A DNA stretch of 64,000 bases, from positions 930,001-994,000 of the forward strand of contig NZ_LSGP01000017.1 of the NCBI RefSeq assembly GCF_001611555.1, written 5' to 3'. This document shows, one piece after another, positions 24,166 to 32,679 of this stretch. A model generated the notes under the pieces. It was not told the DNA's origin. It did not search any database and saw only the letters and a program-made list of their open reading frames with translations. Each line of letters starts with the position of its first letter. Positions within the stretch are counted from its first letter, which is position 1. Source of the stretch: Anaerosporomusa subterranea (lineage in GTDB: Bacteria > Bacillota > Negativicutes > Sporomusales > Acetonemataceae). The translations under genes were made by a program, and so were the position numbers.

Positions 24166-24771
24166 ATGGCGATTGATCAAACCGGCTTGAATAGTTTGTT
24201 GACTACCCTTACGCCCAAAAATAATATGGCGGCCTTACGGGAGCAGCGTGTAAATCTTTTACAGAAACTGCAGCAAAGAACGGACATCGGTAAAACGGAC
24301 GGTGGCCAGCAGCAAGCAGGAGATATAAAACAAGAGATCCACGAATTGGCTGCAGTCGATCAACAGATTGCTCAGGAAATGTATGATGAGATATCCAAAA
24401 GGCTGGAGGAGGAAAGACTGGAGCGGGAGGCTGCGTTTGCCAAAAAGGAGCGGGACAGGGAACGGGCGCTGGCCAAGCACGAGCGTCTCTTAGAAAATAG
24501 AAGTATGAGTAAACTCTTGTCTGCTGCCGGTAAGGCTAGCCATCCGGGAGAGCCTTATATCGGTGCCTTTAGTGGCGGCAGCCAGGGGGATAAAACCTAT
24601 GTCTCTGATGCTGACCATGACCTGCGAGAATCTGTGCAATACGGGATTGCGGCGGCGGAAGTCGCTACGCGCCGGAAAAACGCGGAGGCCAAGGCACAAA
24701 TCGAGGAAAGAACCGAAAAGAGACAGGCAGCTCACAGGAAAAAGACCAAGCGCGTCAATATAATGGTTTGA
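24166..24771 (+). CDS. Coiled-coil protein of unknown function
   Basis: Protein of 201 residues. The N-terminal part (LREQRVNLLQKLQQR ... HELAAVDQQIAQEM) and the following Glu/Arg-rich stretch (about residues 80-110: EEERLEREAAFAKKERDRER) predict long helices and coiled coil, as in FlxA-like proteins. The middle is Gly/Ser-rich, and the C-terminus is strongly basic (AAHRKKTKRVNIMV). There are no Cys, no signal and no membrane segment. ATG 24166 has GGAG 8 nt upstream; a GTG 9 nt earlier is less likely. It is closer in GC to the host than the 636-residue gene. I do not recognise a specific family. Confidence 0.7.
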   Translation: MAIDQTGLNSLLTTLTPKNNMAALREQRVNLLQKLQQRTDIGKTDGGQQQAGDIKQEIHELAAVDQQIAQEMYDEISKRLEEERLEREAAFAKKERDRERALAKHERLLENRSMSKLLSAAGKASHPGEPYIGAFSGGSQGDKTYVSDADHDLRESVQYGIAAAEVATRRKNAEAKAQIEERTEKRQAAHRKKTKRVNIMV

Positions 24772-24894
24772 GGAAGCTCCGATAATTCTCTTCTTCCCAT
24801 GGTTGCGGCAAAGCAGGTCATCTCCAACATCCCTTTAAGGAGAAAGGCTAGGAGGTTTTTATTATTGGACCAATAAGCCATGTAAAAAGGTTAT

Positions 24895-24999
24895 ATGCAA
24901 ACATCTCATTGGGGTGACGTAACTACAAGGGAAGTTGGTATGATGGTTAGAGAGGCCATTAAACGTGGCGAACAAGCAATGGTGGAGGAAATGAGGTAG
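24895..24999 (+). pseudogene. N-terminally truncated spore-protein-like (SASP) gene, relic e
   Basis: Short frame starting at ATG: MQTSHWGDVTTREVG, then MMVREAIKRGEQAMVEEMR and TAG. The N-terminal half of the SASP-like protein is missing, and the tail is cut short compared with relic d. There is no ribosome site at normal distance. It shares its upstream block with relic d. Confidence 0.7.
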
Positions 25000-25049
25000 A
25001 AAGTTCAAATCAGCGTATAAAGCGAATTTGAAGGTTCTAAGACTATTAG

Positions 25050-25078
25050 AAAAAGCGAGACGTAATGTCTCGCTTTTT
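25050..25078. terminator. Hairpin terminator
   Basis: 12-bp stem AAAAAGCGAGAC and complement with a 5-nt loop, ending in T run. It closes the SASP-relic region and can serve both strands. Confidence 0.85.
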
Positions 25079-25192
25079 CGCTCTAGGACTTGTATGGTTG
25101 GCTATGGCTGAGTTTGTCATCTATTATATCATCACGAGAATAGAACCTGGCGTCATATCACTATAAAAGGTTGCTCAGATATGTTGGGTCAG

Positions 25193-25699
25193 TCATTTCA
25201 TGGTAAGTTTTCGCAATTCACAATACCAATGTAATTGATCGGCCAATGAAATTCTATTTAGTCCGCTTGGTGAGGGAAGAACAAAATCGGCGATTCCGGG
25301 GACAATACTGTCGTGTTGCAGGCCGCAAACGACTTCTTTTTTTGCAGCAAACTCCCGATACACACCGATACCGGCATAACAGGCGACTTTTGGCCGATAT
25401 GTAGCTAGTTTACGCTTAAGGACTTTGCCGCCTTCGAGATATTCTGCTTTACTGATTTCGGAAGCTGCTTTGCTGGGGCGAGCCACGATATTAGTAATGC
25501 CATAGCCGAAGGACAATAATTCGTCGCCTTCTTCTGGTTTAAGCTGGCGTGGTGTTAGTCCTGACTCTGTTAACAGACGCCAAAAACGATTTGAATGACC
25601 GGCAAAATGTTTGCCGGTTTCGGCGGAACGCAGACCGGGATTGAATCCAATAAATAGGATGCTTAGTTGGGGTTTAATAATATCTGGCACTGGTTTCAT
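25193..25699 (-). CDS. mug: G/U mismatch-specific uracil-DNA glycosylase, Mug/TDG family
   Basis: Protein of 168 residues. It removes uracil (and related bases) from G:U mismatches. The active-site segment is ILFIGFNPGLRSAETGKHFAG, where Asn of GFNPG activates water. The second motif PSPSGLNR supplies the intercalating loop. NRFWRLL and FGYGITNIVARP are also family blocks. The length matches Mug proteins. It is divergent from the glutamate-synthase-like gene with a 58-nt gap, so the two share a regulatory region. Confidence 0.9.
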   Translation of the reverse strand: MKPVPDIIKPQLSILFIGFNPGLRSAETGKHFAGHSNRFWRLLTESGLTPRQLKPEEGDELLSFGYGITNIVARPSKAASEISKAEYLEGGKVLKRKLATYRPKVACYAGIGVYREFAAKKEVVCGLQHDSIVPGIADFVLPSPSGLNRISLADQLHWYCELRKLTMK

Positions 25700-25757
25700 G
25701 ATTTCGCCTCTTTTCAGAAATACTATGGCTAGATACGAATTACGAGAGGTGAGTTCT

Positions 25758-27167
25758 ATGTTTATGAGTTGGTTAACGATGAAGATGTTGGACCCGATGC
25801 TCGATGAAGCTACGGCTAAAATGCTAACTGAAGATTATCCTGATAATCCGTTTTTGTTGGTTACCGTTGCTGAAAAGCTCAGCCCGCGGGCCTTAATGGA
25901 GGCTGGCATGCGGGCGGAAAGCGGCAAAGAATTGTCGCGCCCCTTGGGCAGCCCGATTGTGCTTTCGCCTTGGGATAAAATCCTATTAAATCCAAAGCAA
26001 CTGTTTGCGACAACGATTGAAGACTACACACAGGTCGATACTAGGACAATGATCGGTCCGAAAGCGAAAAGACCGCTGATCCTCGATATTCCGATCATGA
26101 TTACCGGTATGTCTTATGGTGGCTCTCTTAGCTTGCAAATGAAAATGGCCTTGGCAAAGGGGGCCGCTATGGCAGGCACCTCGACAAATACCGGTGAATC
26201 GGCTGTGACTAACGAGGAACGTGATAGTGCAAAGTTCCTGATCGGGCAGTACCATCGGGGCGGCTGGCTCAGTGGACCTGAGCAGCTCAGCCGGCTTGAT
26301 GCGATTGAAATTCAATTAGGGCAAGGTGCCTGGGGCGGGGCTGTCGATGAACCGATGACGTCTGATCAAATCGGAGAGCACTTGCGTGAAGCTTGGCACT
26401 TAGAGCCTGGGCAGGATGCGACAGTTTACGCTCGCATGCCAGGAAAGTCTACCCCCAAAGATATTATCACCATGATTAACAAGATGAAGTCCGAATATGA
26501 TGTTCCCGTCGGCGTTAAGATTGCCGGAACAGATTATATTGAATACGAACTTGCGGTCATTGCTCAGAGTGAAGCCGATTATATTGTTGTCGATGGTTCG
26601 GAAGGAGGAACGGCGACTGCTAATCCTACTTTACAGGATAATGTTGGACTGCCGACGCTGCATACTCTTGTCCGTACGATTGATTGGCTGGAGCAAGCGG
26701 GTGTAAGAGATCGATTCAGCGTGATTGCGGCTGGCGGAATTACCACTCCAGGGCACTTTTTGAAAGCGCTGGCAATAGGCGCAGATGCTGTCTATATTGG
26801 CACAATCGCCTTAATGGCTGCGCTGCAGGCTCAGGTTGTGAAGGCGATGCCGCAAGCGCCGCCTGTTCAAATGGCTCTCTATCAGGGCAGATTGACCGAT
26901 AAGCTGGATATTGATAACGCAGCCCGGCATTTGGCAAACTTCCTGACTTCTTGCAAGCTTGAAATGCAACTAGCCGCTCAGGCGGTTGGACGCTACTCGC
27001 TGCAAGAGCTTGATCGCAGCGACCTCGTCACGGTGGAACCGGACTTAGCAGAGTTTTTGAACATTCGTTATGCCGCTAGTCCCCGATCCGAGAAACAGCC
27101 GCAAAAGCAACAACCTCAACAAAGCCGCCAACCGCAGGAGATAAGTAACAGCCTACCACTTCAATAA
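25758..27167 (+). CDS. Glutamate synthase-like FMN-binding protein
   Basis: Protein of 469 residues related to the FMN-binding synthase domain of GltB. Conserved blocks are DIPIMITGMSYGGSLSLQMKMAL, GGWLSGPEQLSRLDAIEIQLGQGAWGG, VPVGVKIAGTDYIEYEL, DGSEGGTATANPTLQDN and a phosphate-binding VIAAGGITTPGHFLKALAIGADAVYIG. It has no glutaminase domain, no GXGXG domain and no Cys cluster, so it is not a complete glutamate synthase; its electron donor is unknown. The last 30 residues are Gln/Pro-rich. ATG 25758 is chosen because GAGAGGTGA precedes it; the frame extends upstream over mug without support. Confidence 0.85.
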   Translation: MFMSWLTMKMLDPMLDEATAKMLTEDYPDNPFLLVTVAEKLSPRALMEAGMRAESGKELSRPLGSPIVLSPWDKILLNPKQLFATTIEDYTQVDTRTMIGPKAKRPLILDIPIMITGMSYGGSLSLQMKMALAKGAAMAGTSTNTGESAVTNEERDSAKFLIGQYHRGGWLSGPEQLSRLDAIEIQLGQGAWGGAVDEPMTSDQIGEHLREAWHLEPGQDATVYARMPGKSTPKDIITMINKMKSEYDVPVGVKIAGTDYIEYELAVIAQSEADYIVVDGSEGGTATANPTLQDNVGLPTLHTLVRTIDWLEQAGVRDRFSVIAAGGITTPGHFLKALAIGADAVYIGTIALMAALQAQVVKAMPQAPPVQMALYQGRLTDKLDIDNAARHLANFLTSCKLEMQLAAQAVGRYSLQELDRSDLVTVEPDLAEFLNIRYAASPRSEKQPQKQQPQQSRQPQEISNSLPLQ

Positions 27168-27175
27168 TCCTACAG

Positions 27176-27204
27176 GAGTCCGTGCACTAGCACGGGCTCT
27201 TTTT
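27176..27204 (+). terminator. Terminator after the glutamate-synthase-like gene
   Basis: GAGTCCGTGC/GCACGGGCTC with loop ACTA and a T run. Confidence 0.85.
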
Positions 27205-27236
27205 AAAAACGTCTAGAAGGCTATAACAGTAGAAGT

Positions 27237-27312
27237 ACGTTAGCGCGAAGCGGAGGTAGAATTATCTCTTTGCGCACTTTGCGTGCTTTGCGATCTTTGC
27301 GCTATAAACGTT
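27237..27312. repeat. Structured intergenic repeat family R3, copy B
   Basis: Left arm ACGTTAGCGCGAAGCG and right arm CTTTGCGCTATAAACGT form an imperfect inverted repeat. Between them lie TTTGCGCACTTTGCGTGC-type repeats of a CTTTGCGN unit. It resembles the element at 10,026-10,150. Confidence 0.55.
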
Positions 27313-27472
27313 TCCCCGTTCACCAAAAAGAACAAACAGCTGTTTTTCTTAACGGTTTTTTGTTATTTTCGCGTAAAATCTTCACCTATATTGTATTGTT
27401 GAGCAGGAAAAAACAGGACATGACAGAACTATCCATAAGTAATACAATTATTGAGAGAAATGGATGGTGCCA

Positions 27473-27841
27473 ATGGAAGACAGGCAATTAACCGTGTTGG
27501 TTTGCGATGATTCAATTTTGGTTCGCAAACAACTAAAGGATTTGCTGGAAGATTTAGGTTGTGAAGTGCTTGAAGCGAAAAACGGGCTTCATGGGGTTGA
27601 ATTGTATCGGCAGGAAAAGCCGCATGCAGTTTTTTTAGACATTGTCATGCCAGAGATGGATGGGATTCAAGCGCTGCAGGCAATTCGTGAGAGTGATAGC
27701 CAAGCCAAGGTTGTTATGGTGTCCTCAGCTGCTACAGCCAGCCATGTAAAGCAGGCTTTGCGGTTGGGCGCGTTTAGCTTTATCCAGAAGCCCTACACCA
27801 AAGAGGAAATTAGTCAGGTTATCCTGTCAATCCGCAAATAG
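27473..27841 (+). CDS. CheY-like single-domain response regulator
   Basis: Receiver domain alone, about 122 residues. The acidic pocket is in VLVCDDSILVR, the phosphorylated Asp in AVFLDIVMPEMDG, the Thr/Ser switch in VVMVSSAA, and the conserved Lys in FIQKPYTKEE. There is no output domain. ATG 27473 has GATGG before it; an ATG at 27464 in the same frame is also possible. The stop is 11 nt before the CheX-like gene, so they form a two-gene unit, which suggests that gene acts on this phosphoprotein. Confidence 0.88.
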   Translation: MEDRQLTVLVCDDSILVRKQLKDLLEDLGCEVLEAKNGLHGVELYRQEKPHAVFLDIVMPEMDGIQALQAIRESDSQAKVVMVSSAATASHVKQALRLGAFSFIQKPYTKEEISQVILSIRK

Positions 27842-27852
27842 AGGTGATGAGC

Positions 27853-28734
27853 ATGTACAATCAATTTTTTGGCCAATTTTTGCTGCAGAAAGGATTATTG
27901 ACCGCTGAACAGCTCTGTTGCGTCTTTGAAGATGAAGCCTCTGTACGGGTAAAGCTGGGTGTGCTGGCTATTGACAAAGGCTGGATGACCGCCGTTGAGG
28001 TGCGGGAAATACATGACCTGCAGAAAACCATGGATCAGCGTTTCGGCGATTTAGCTGTCAGCAAGGGCTATTTGAATTCTTTTCAAGTTGAAGAACTTCT
28101 GCAGGCTCAGCGTTCCCGCCATTTGTCACTCAGTCAGGCGATACTCGACCGCGGTTATCTCAACCTGGCCGAATTGACGCCTGTACTGGAGTTGTACAAG
28201 GCGGAAGCCGCTTTAGGCATAGACGATAGTAAAGAGGACTTTGACAGTATCTTGCCGCTGGTACTGGACCTTTCTAAGCTAGGGCAGGTGCAGCAGGACT
28301 TGTATCCTCTCTATACAGGCTTGTTTCTACGCAATATCGTACGCTTCCTGCAAGTGACGCCAGTACTGGAGAAAGCGGATGAACTCACCGGTAAGACTGA
28401 CGATTGGTTTGTTTCTCAAACACTGAAAATTGATAATAAACAGCTGCTGACCGGGCTTATTTTGCCAGAGAAGACTCTAGTTCAGCTTGCCGTTGCATAT
28501 AGCGGGGAAGCAATCACTGGGGTGAATGATTTGGCGCTTGATGCTGCGGCTGAGTTTTTAAATCTGAATAATGGTATGTTCAGCATTACCATCTGCAATA
28601 GGGGCAGTGAGGCTGAGATGCTACCGCAAAAAGTTGAACAAGCGCCTGGTTTGTCTGTCAAACAGGGTTATGCTATGTCGATCGTCACCCCATTGGGGAG
28701 ATTACAATTAGTTATTGCTGAACCCAAGCTATAG
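27853..28734 (+). CDS. Protein with C-terminal CheX-like phosphatase domain
   Basis: Protein of 293 residues. The first 130 residues are repeats of a helical FGQFLLQKGLLTAEQL-type motif (also FGDLAVSKGYLNSFQVEEL and SLSQAILDRGYLNLAEL), as seen in type II secretion ATPase N domains. The last 160 residues resemble CheX/CheC chemotaxis phosphatases (VQLAVAYSGEAITGVNDLALDAAAEFLNLNNG). The D-x4-EFLN-x2-G part is where CheX has its catalytic Glu/Asn. It probably dephosphorylates the CheY-like partner encoded upstream. ATG 27853 fits AGAGGTGA 6 nt upstream. Confidence 0.7.
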   Translation: MYNQFFGQFLLQKGLLTAEQLCCVFEDEASVRVKLGVLAIDKGWMTAVEVREIHDLQKTMDQRFGDLAVSKGYLNSFQVEELLQAQRSRHLSLSQAILDRGYLNLAELTPVLELYKAEAALGIDDSKEDFDSILPLVLDLSKLGQVQQDLYPLYTGLFLRNIVRFLQVTPVLEKADELTGKTDDWFVSQTLKIDNKQLLTGLILPEKTLVQLAVAYSGEAITGVNDLALDAAAEFLNLNNGMFSITICNRGSEAEMLPQKVEQAPGLSVKQGYAMSIVTPLGRLQLVIAEPKL

Positions 28735-28748
28735 CAGACTGGACTACA

Positions 28749-28769
28749 AAAGCCGCTGCAGGCGGCTTT
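28749..28769 (+). terminator. Short terminator
   Basis: AAAGCCGC/GCGGCTTT stem with a 5-nt loop. Confidence 0.75.
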
Positions 28770-28865
28770 GTATATTTTAGCGGTATGAGTTTCTCAGGCT
28801 TGCCATACACTAGATAAGACCTGCATTTAATGAGTATAACCTTAAGAGGTAACAGGAGGAAAATT

Positions 28866-30869
28866 ATGTATCAGTATACTGAGTTAGATCAAAAATGTGT
28901 AAATACGATTCGCATGCTTGCAGTGGATACAGTAGAAAAGGCAAAATCAGGTCATCCAGGTATGCCAATGGGTTCGGCGGCAATGGCCTATGTTCTTTGG
29001 ACAAAGCTGATGCAGCACAGTCCGCATAATCCGGACTGGCCGGATCGGGACAGGTTTGTATTATCTGCCGGCCATGGTTCGGCATTACTGTATTCGTTAT
29101 TGCATCTTAGCGGTTATGACCTGGGGTTGGAAGACTTGAAGGCATTCCGGCAATGGGGCAGTAAGACTCCTGGTCATCCTGAGTACGGGCACACTCCTGG
29201 CGTCGAAACGACAACCGGGCCGCTTGGGCAAGGGTTGGCCAACGCGGTCGGGATGGCAATGGCGGAACGCTTTTTGGCGGCAAAGTTCAATAAACCGAGC
29301 CATGAATTGGTGAATCACTATACTTATGCCTTGGTTGGCGACGGCTGTTTAATGGAAGGCGTTACCCACGAAGCGGCCTCCTTGGCCGGCACACTAAAAC
29401 TTGGTAAATTAATTTGTCTCTATGATGATAATCATATTTCTATTGAAGGCAGTACCGATTTGGCTTTTACAGAGGACACAGTGAAACGCTTTGCAGCCTA
29501 TGGCTGGCAGACGCTCGTTGTTGAGGATGGCAATGATTTAGCTGCTATTGATGGGGCGATTCGAGCCGCCCAGGCTGACCAGGAGCGCCCAAGCTTTATC
29601 GCTGTCCGCACCGAGATCGGCTATGGCAGTCCTAATAAACAAGGCAAGGCAAGCGCACATGGTGAGCCGCTTGGTGCAGCAGAAATCAAGTTGACCAGAC
29701 AATTCTACGCTTGGCCTGAAGAACCGTTCCATATTCCTGAGGATGTGTTAGGTCATTTCCGGCAAGTTCTCGCTCAAGGAAAAGAGTGGGAAAAGCAGTG
29801 GTTGACTGCCTTCGCCAACTATGAGAAAGCCTATCCGGCCGAAACCGAGCTTTGGAGCCGGGTGATGGCGGGCATGTTGCCGGTTGATTGGGAACAGACG
29901 CTGCCCGAGTTCTCCGCTGATCCGAAGGGGACAGCCACGCGCGCCGCATCTGGTGATATTCTACAGGCTGTCGCCGCTAGTGTGCCAAACTTGATCGGCG
30001 GCTCAGCTGATTTGGCGCCGTCAACCAAGACGCTGATTAAAGGGGAAGGCGACTTTAGCCCGACAAATTATGGCGCTCGCAACCTGCGTTTCGGAGTGCG
30101 TGAGCACGCTATGGGTTCGATTATGAATGGGTTGGCGCTACACGGCGGCCTGATTCCCTACGGAGCTACCTTCTTGGTATTTGCCGATTATATGCGCCCG
30201 GCAATCCGACTGGCTGCTCTCATGAAACAAAAAGTTATTTATATCTTTACCCATGACAGTATTGGCTTAGGTGAAGACGGACCGACACATCAACCAATTG
30301 AACATTTGGCTTCCTTGCGTATTATTCCAGGCCTGACTGTGTTGCGCCCTGCGGATGCGAACGAGACGGTCGCTGCCTGGAAGTCGGCAATGACGATTGA
30401 AGGCCCGGTTGTGCTGATCCTTAGCCGCCAAAATCTACCAACCATTGATCACTTGCGCTATCATGCCATTGGCGAAGCATCCCAGGGCGGTTATGCCATT
30501 GAACGCGGTGGTGATCAGCCTAATCTGATTTTAATGGCAACCGGATCAGAAGTGATGCTGGCTCTGGAAGCAGCGGATCAATTATTGAAACAAGGTGTTA
30601 CTGCCCGTGTCGTCAGCTTGCCAAGCTGGGAACTATTCGAGCAGCAGACTGCCGAGTACCGGGAATCGATTCTGCCTGCCGCTGTTAAAGCGCGGATCTC
30701 AATTGAAGCAGGGGTTACGTTGGGCTGGAGCCGTTACACCGGAGAGTGTGGAATGACAATCGGCATTAACCATTTCGGCGCGTCTGCTCCGGCTGAAATT
30801 CTGTTTGAACAGTTTGGCTTTACAGCTAAGGCAATAGTCGAAGCTTCAACTAAACTACTAGGTAAATAA
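28866..30869 (+). CDS. tkt: Transketolase
   Basis: Protein of 667 residues, full length. It moves two-carbon units between sugar phosphates in the non-oxidative pentose phosphate pathway, with thiamine diphosphate. Motifs: [20 protein letters not shown], the ThDP/Mg motif [19 protein letters not shown] with the Asn ligand in [30 protein letters not shown] (catalytic Glu), and [19 protein letters not shown] 28866 follows GGAGG by 6 nt. It stands alone between terminators. The domain order rules out split archaeal-type transketolase. Confidence 0.97.
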   Translation: MYQYTELDQKCVNTIRMLAVDTVEKAKSGHPGMPMGSAAMAYVLWTKLMQHSPHNPDWPDRDRFVLSAGHGSALLYSLLHLSGYDLGLEDLKAFRQWGSKTPGHPEYGHTPGVETTTGPLGQGLANAVGMAMAERFLAAKFNKPSHELVNHYTYALVGDGCLMEGVTHEAASLAGTLKLGKLICLYDDNHISIEGSTDLAFTEDTVKRFAAYGWQTLVVEDGNDLAAIDGAIRAAQADQERPSFIAVRTEIGYGSPNKQGKASAHGEPLGAAEIKLTRQFYAWPEEPFHIPEDVLGHFRQVLAQGKEWEKQWLTAFANYEKAYPAETELWSRVMAGMLPVDWEQTLPEFSADPKGTATRAASGDILQAVAASVPNLIGGSADLAPSTKTLIKGEGDFSPTNYGARNLRFGVREHAMGSIMNGLALHGGLIPYGATFLVFADYMRPAIRLAALMKQKVIYIFTHDSIGLGEDGPTHQPIEHLASLRIIPGLTVLRPADANETVAAWKSAMTIEGPVVLILSRQNLPTIDHLRYHAIGEASQGGYAIERGGDQPNLILMATGSEVMLALEAADQLLKQGVTARVVSLPSWELFEQQTAEYRESILPAAVKARISIEAGVTLGWSRYTGECGMTIGINHFGASAPAEILFEQFGFTAKAIVEASTKLLGK

Positions 30870-30883
30870 AGAAAAATATTCGT

Positions 30884-30921
30884 AAAGCGCCCCGGATCTT
30901 AGCGATCCGGGGCGCTTTATT
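30884..30921 (+). terminator. Terminator after tkt
   Basis: Perfect 15-bp GC-rich stem (AAAGCGCCCCGGATC and complement), 5-nt loop. Confidence 0.9.
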
Positions 30922-31051
30922 CTTGCGGTGACGAGCTCTTATGAAGACCATGCTAACGGTTTTCTTAGGCTAGAACTCCTAATGATGTCAAAATATTCGT
31001 TCTATGATATGATTAGGAAAGAAGCTTCTGTTCGTAGAGGGGAAGAGAAGG

Positions 31052-32440
31052 ATGGAAAATAACCGAGTTCTAATCGCAGATGATGAACTGTCTGTGCGGC
31101 GATTACTCTATGAGGTAGCTCGCAAAGCTGGCTATCAGCCATATTTGGCGGAGAATGGACTTGAGGCGCTCGAAAAAGCGCGAGAATTGCGACCACAAGT
31201 TATCATTCTTGATCTGAAAATGCCTGTTATGGATGGAATGGAGGCCTTTAGCTGTATTCGCAGCGAGCAGCCTGATGTGGCGATTATTCTTTTGACTGCT
31301 CATGGCTCAGCGGAAACGACAGTGGCGGCGATGAAACAAGGTGCCTTTGATTTTCTGACAAAACCGACGAATGTGGCTGAAGTGAGATCAGTCTTAGAAC
31401 AGGCCTTTCAAACCCGGCATTTGAGCAAAACCGCTACTGCCAATGGCCTGACAGACAGTACAGCAGGCACAACACTGATTGGCAAAAGCGCCGCCATCCG
31501 TGCGGTATACAAAGCAGTAGGCAAAGTTGCTCCCACAAGCGCCACTGTCTTGTTGACTGGTGAAAGTGGTAGCGGCAAAGAGGTATTCGCCAAAACAATC
31601 CATGAAAACAGCCCGCGGGCCAACGCACCGTTTATTAAAGTAAATTGCGGAGCTCTGCCAGAGGGATTGATGGAGAGCGAATTTTTCGGTTACGAGAAAG
31701 GCGCTTTTACCGGAGCGGTTAGCCGTAAGCCAGGCCGCTTTGAACTGGCGCAATCGGGTACTCTATTACTTGATGAAGTGGGAGAACTAACGCCGTTTTT
31801 ACAGGTGAAGTTGTTGCGGGTGCTGCAGGAAAAGGAATTTGAACGCGTTGGCGGCACACAGACGATAAAAGCTGATGTCCGTATTATAGCAGCCACGAAT
31901 CGCGATTTAGAGGATATGGTGCGCAGGGGCGCCTTTCGCGAAGATTTGTTTTACCGGCTAAATGTAGTTCCTATTTATTTGCCTCCGCTGCGGGAACGTA
32001 AGGAAGATATTGCGCTGTTTATCGACTATTTTGTACGGCGTTTCGCCGCTGAAGCTAATCACGAAGCGCCTGTCATCGCTCCGGAAGCGATGGAGTACTT
32101 GTGCAATCATTCTTGGCCTGGCAATGTGCGCGAACTGGCTAATACCTTAGAACGATCAGTCATTATGTCTCAAGGGGTAATCGGCCTGCCTGACCTGCTG
32201 CGAGCTGACAGCGAGGCAACGCCCCAGTATATGACGCTTGCTTTGAATGGCTCGTTGCGTGATATCCTGCATCGGGCGGAAAAAGAAGTCATTTCGCGAA
32301 TGCTTCGCGCGCATGAAGGAAATCGTCTAAAAACAGCTCAAACGCTTGGCATCAGTCGACGTGCCCTGTTTTACAAAATTGATGAATATGACCTTGTAGC
32401 GTCTAAATTTCTTGAGGAAGAAAACTTTGAACAGGGCTAA
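31052..32440 (+). CDS. Sigma-54-dependent response regulator, NtrC/AtoC type
   Basis: Protein of 462 residues. The receiver domain has VLIADDELSVR and the phospho-Asp in VIILDLKMPVMDG. The AAA+ domain has Walker A TGESGSGKEVFAKTIHENSPR, the sigma-54 contact motif YEKGAFTGA and Walker B LLLDEVGEL. A Fis-type helix-turn-helix (KTAQTLGISRRALFYKI) ends the protein. No histidine kinase is adjacent. A sigma-54 promoter lies 134 nt downstream in front of the fatty acid transporter gene, the obvious target. Confidence 0.93.
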   Translation: MENNRVLIADDELSVRRLLYEVARKAGYQPYLAENGLEALEKARELRPQVIILDLKMPVMDGMEAFSCIRSEQPDVAIILLTAHGSAETTVAAMKQGAFDFLTKPTNVAEVRSVLEQAFQTRHLSKTATANGLTDSTAGTTLIGKSAAIRAVYKAVGKVAPTSATVLLTGESGSGKEVFAKTIHENSPRANAPFIKVNCGALPEGLMESEFFGYEKGAFTGAVSRKPGRFELAQSGTLLLDEVGELTPFLQVKLLRVLQEKEFERVGGTQTIKADVRIIAATNRDLEDMVRRGAFREDLFYRLNVVPIYLPPLRERKEDIALFIDYFVRRFAAEANHEAPVIAPEAMEYLCNHSWPGNVRELANTLERSVIMSQGVIGLPDLLRADSEATPQYMTLALNGSLRDILHRAEKEVISRMLRAHEGNRLKTAQTLGISRRALFYKIDEYDLVASKFLEEENFEQG

Positions 32441-32450
32441 TAATGTGAGT

Positions 32451-32491
32451 GCAAATTGCCGTTGGTAGAGACTCTACCAACGGCAATTTGC
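32451..32491 (+). terminator. 41-nt palindrome after the sigma-54 activator gene
   Basis: GCAAATTGCCGTTGGTAGAG and its exact 20-nt complement around one central A. It is expected to end transcription, although the following T run is short. Confidence 0.75.
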
Positions 32492-32573
32492 AAATAATCA
32501 GTCAAGTCCAAAAAATGTGTCAACTTCCCTGCTGTATTTGGGGGTAGTTTTTCTTTTCTGAGTTTACTGCAGA

Positions 32574-32589
32574 TGGCATGATTTTTGCA
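32574..32589 (+). promoter_or_regulatory. Sigma-54 (-24/-12) promoter of the C4/fatty acid gene set
   Basis: TGGCATGATTTTTGCA matches the consensus TGGCAC-G-N4-TTGCA with one change, with correct spacing. It lies 90 nt before the transporter gene, and a sigma-54 activator is encoded just upstream. Confidence 0.85.
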
Positions 32590-32679
32590 TTGCTTAAGCT
32601 GTAAGCCAGGTATTGTCGAATGGAGGTGAATGGTTTATCCGGTCTGGCTTGTTAATAAATAAGAAAGAAGGTTGATCTC

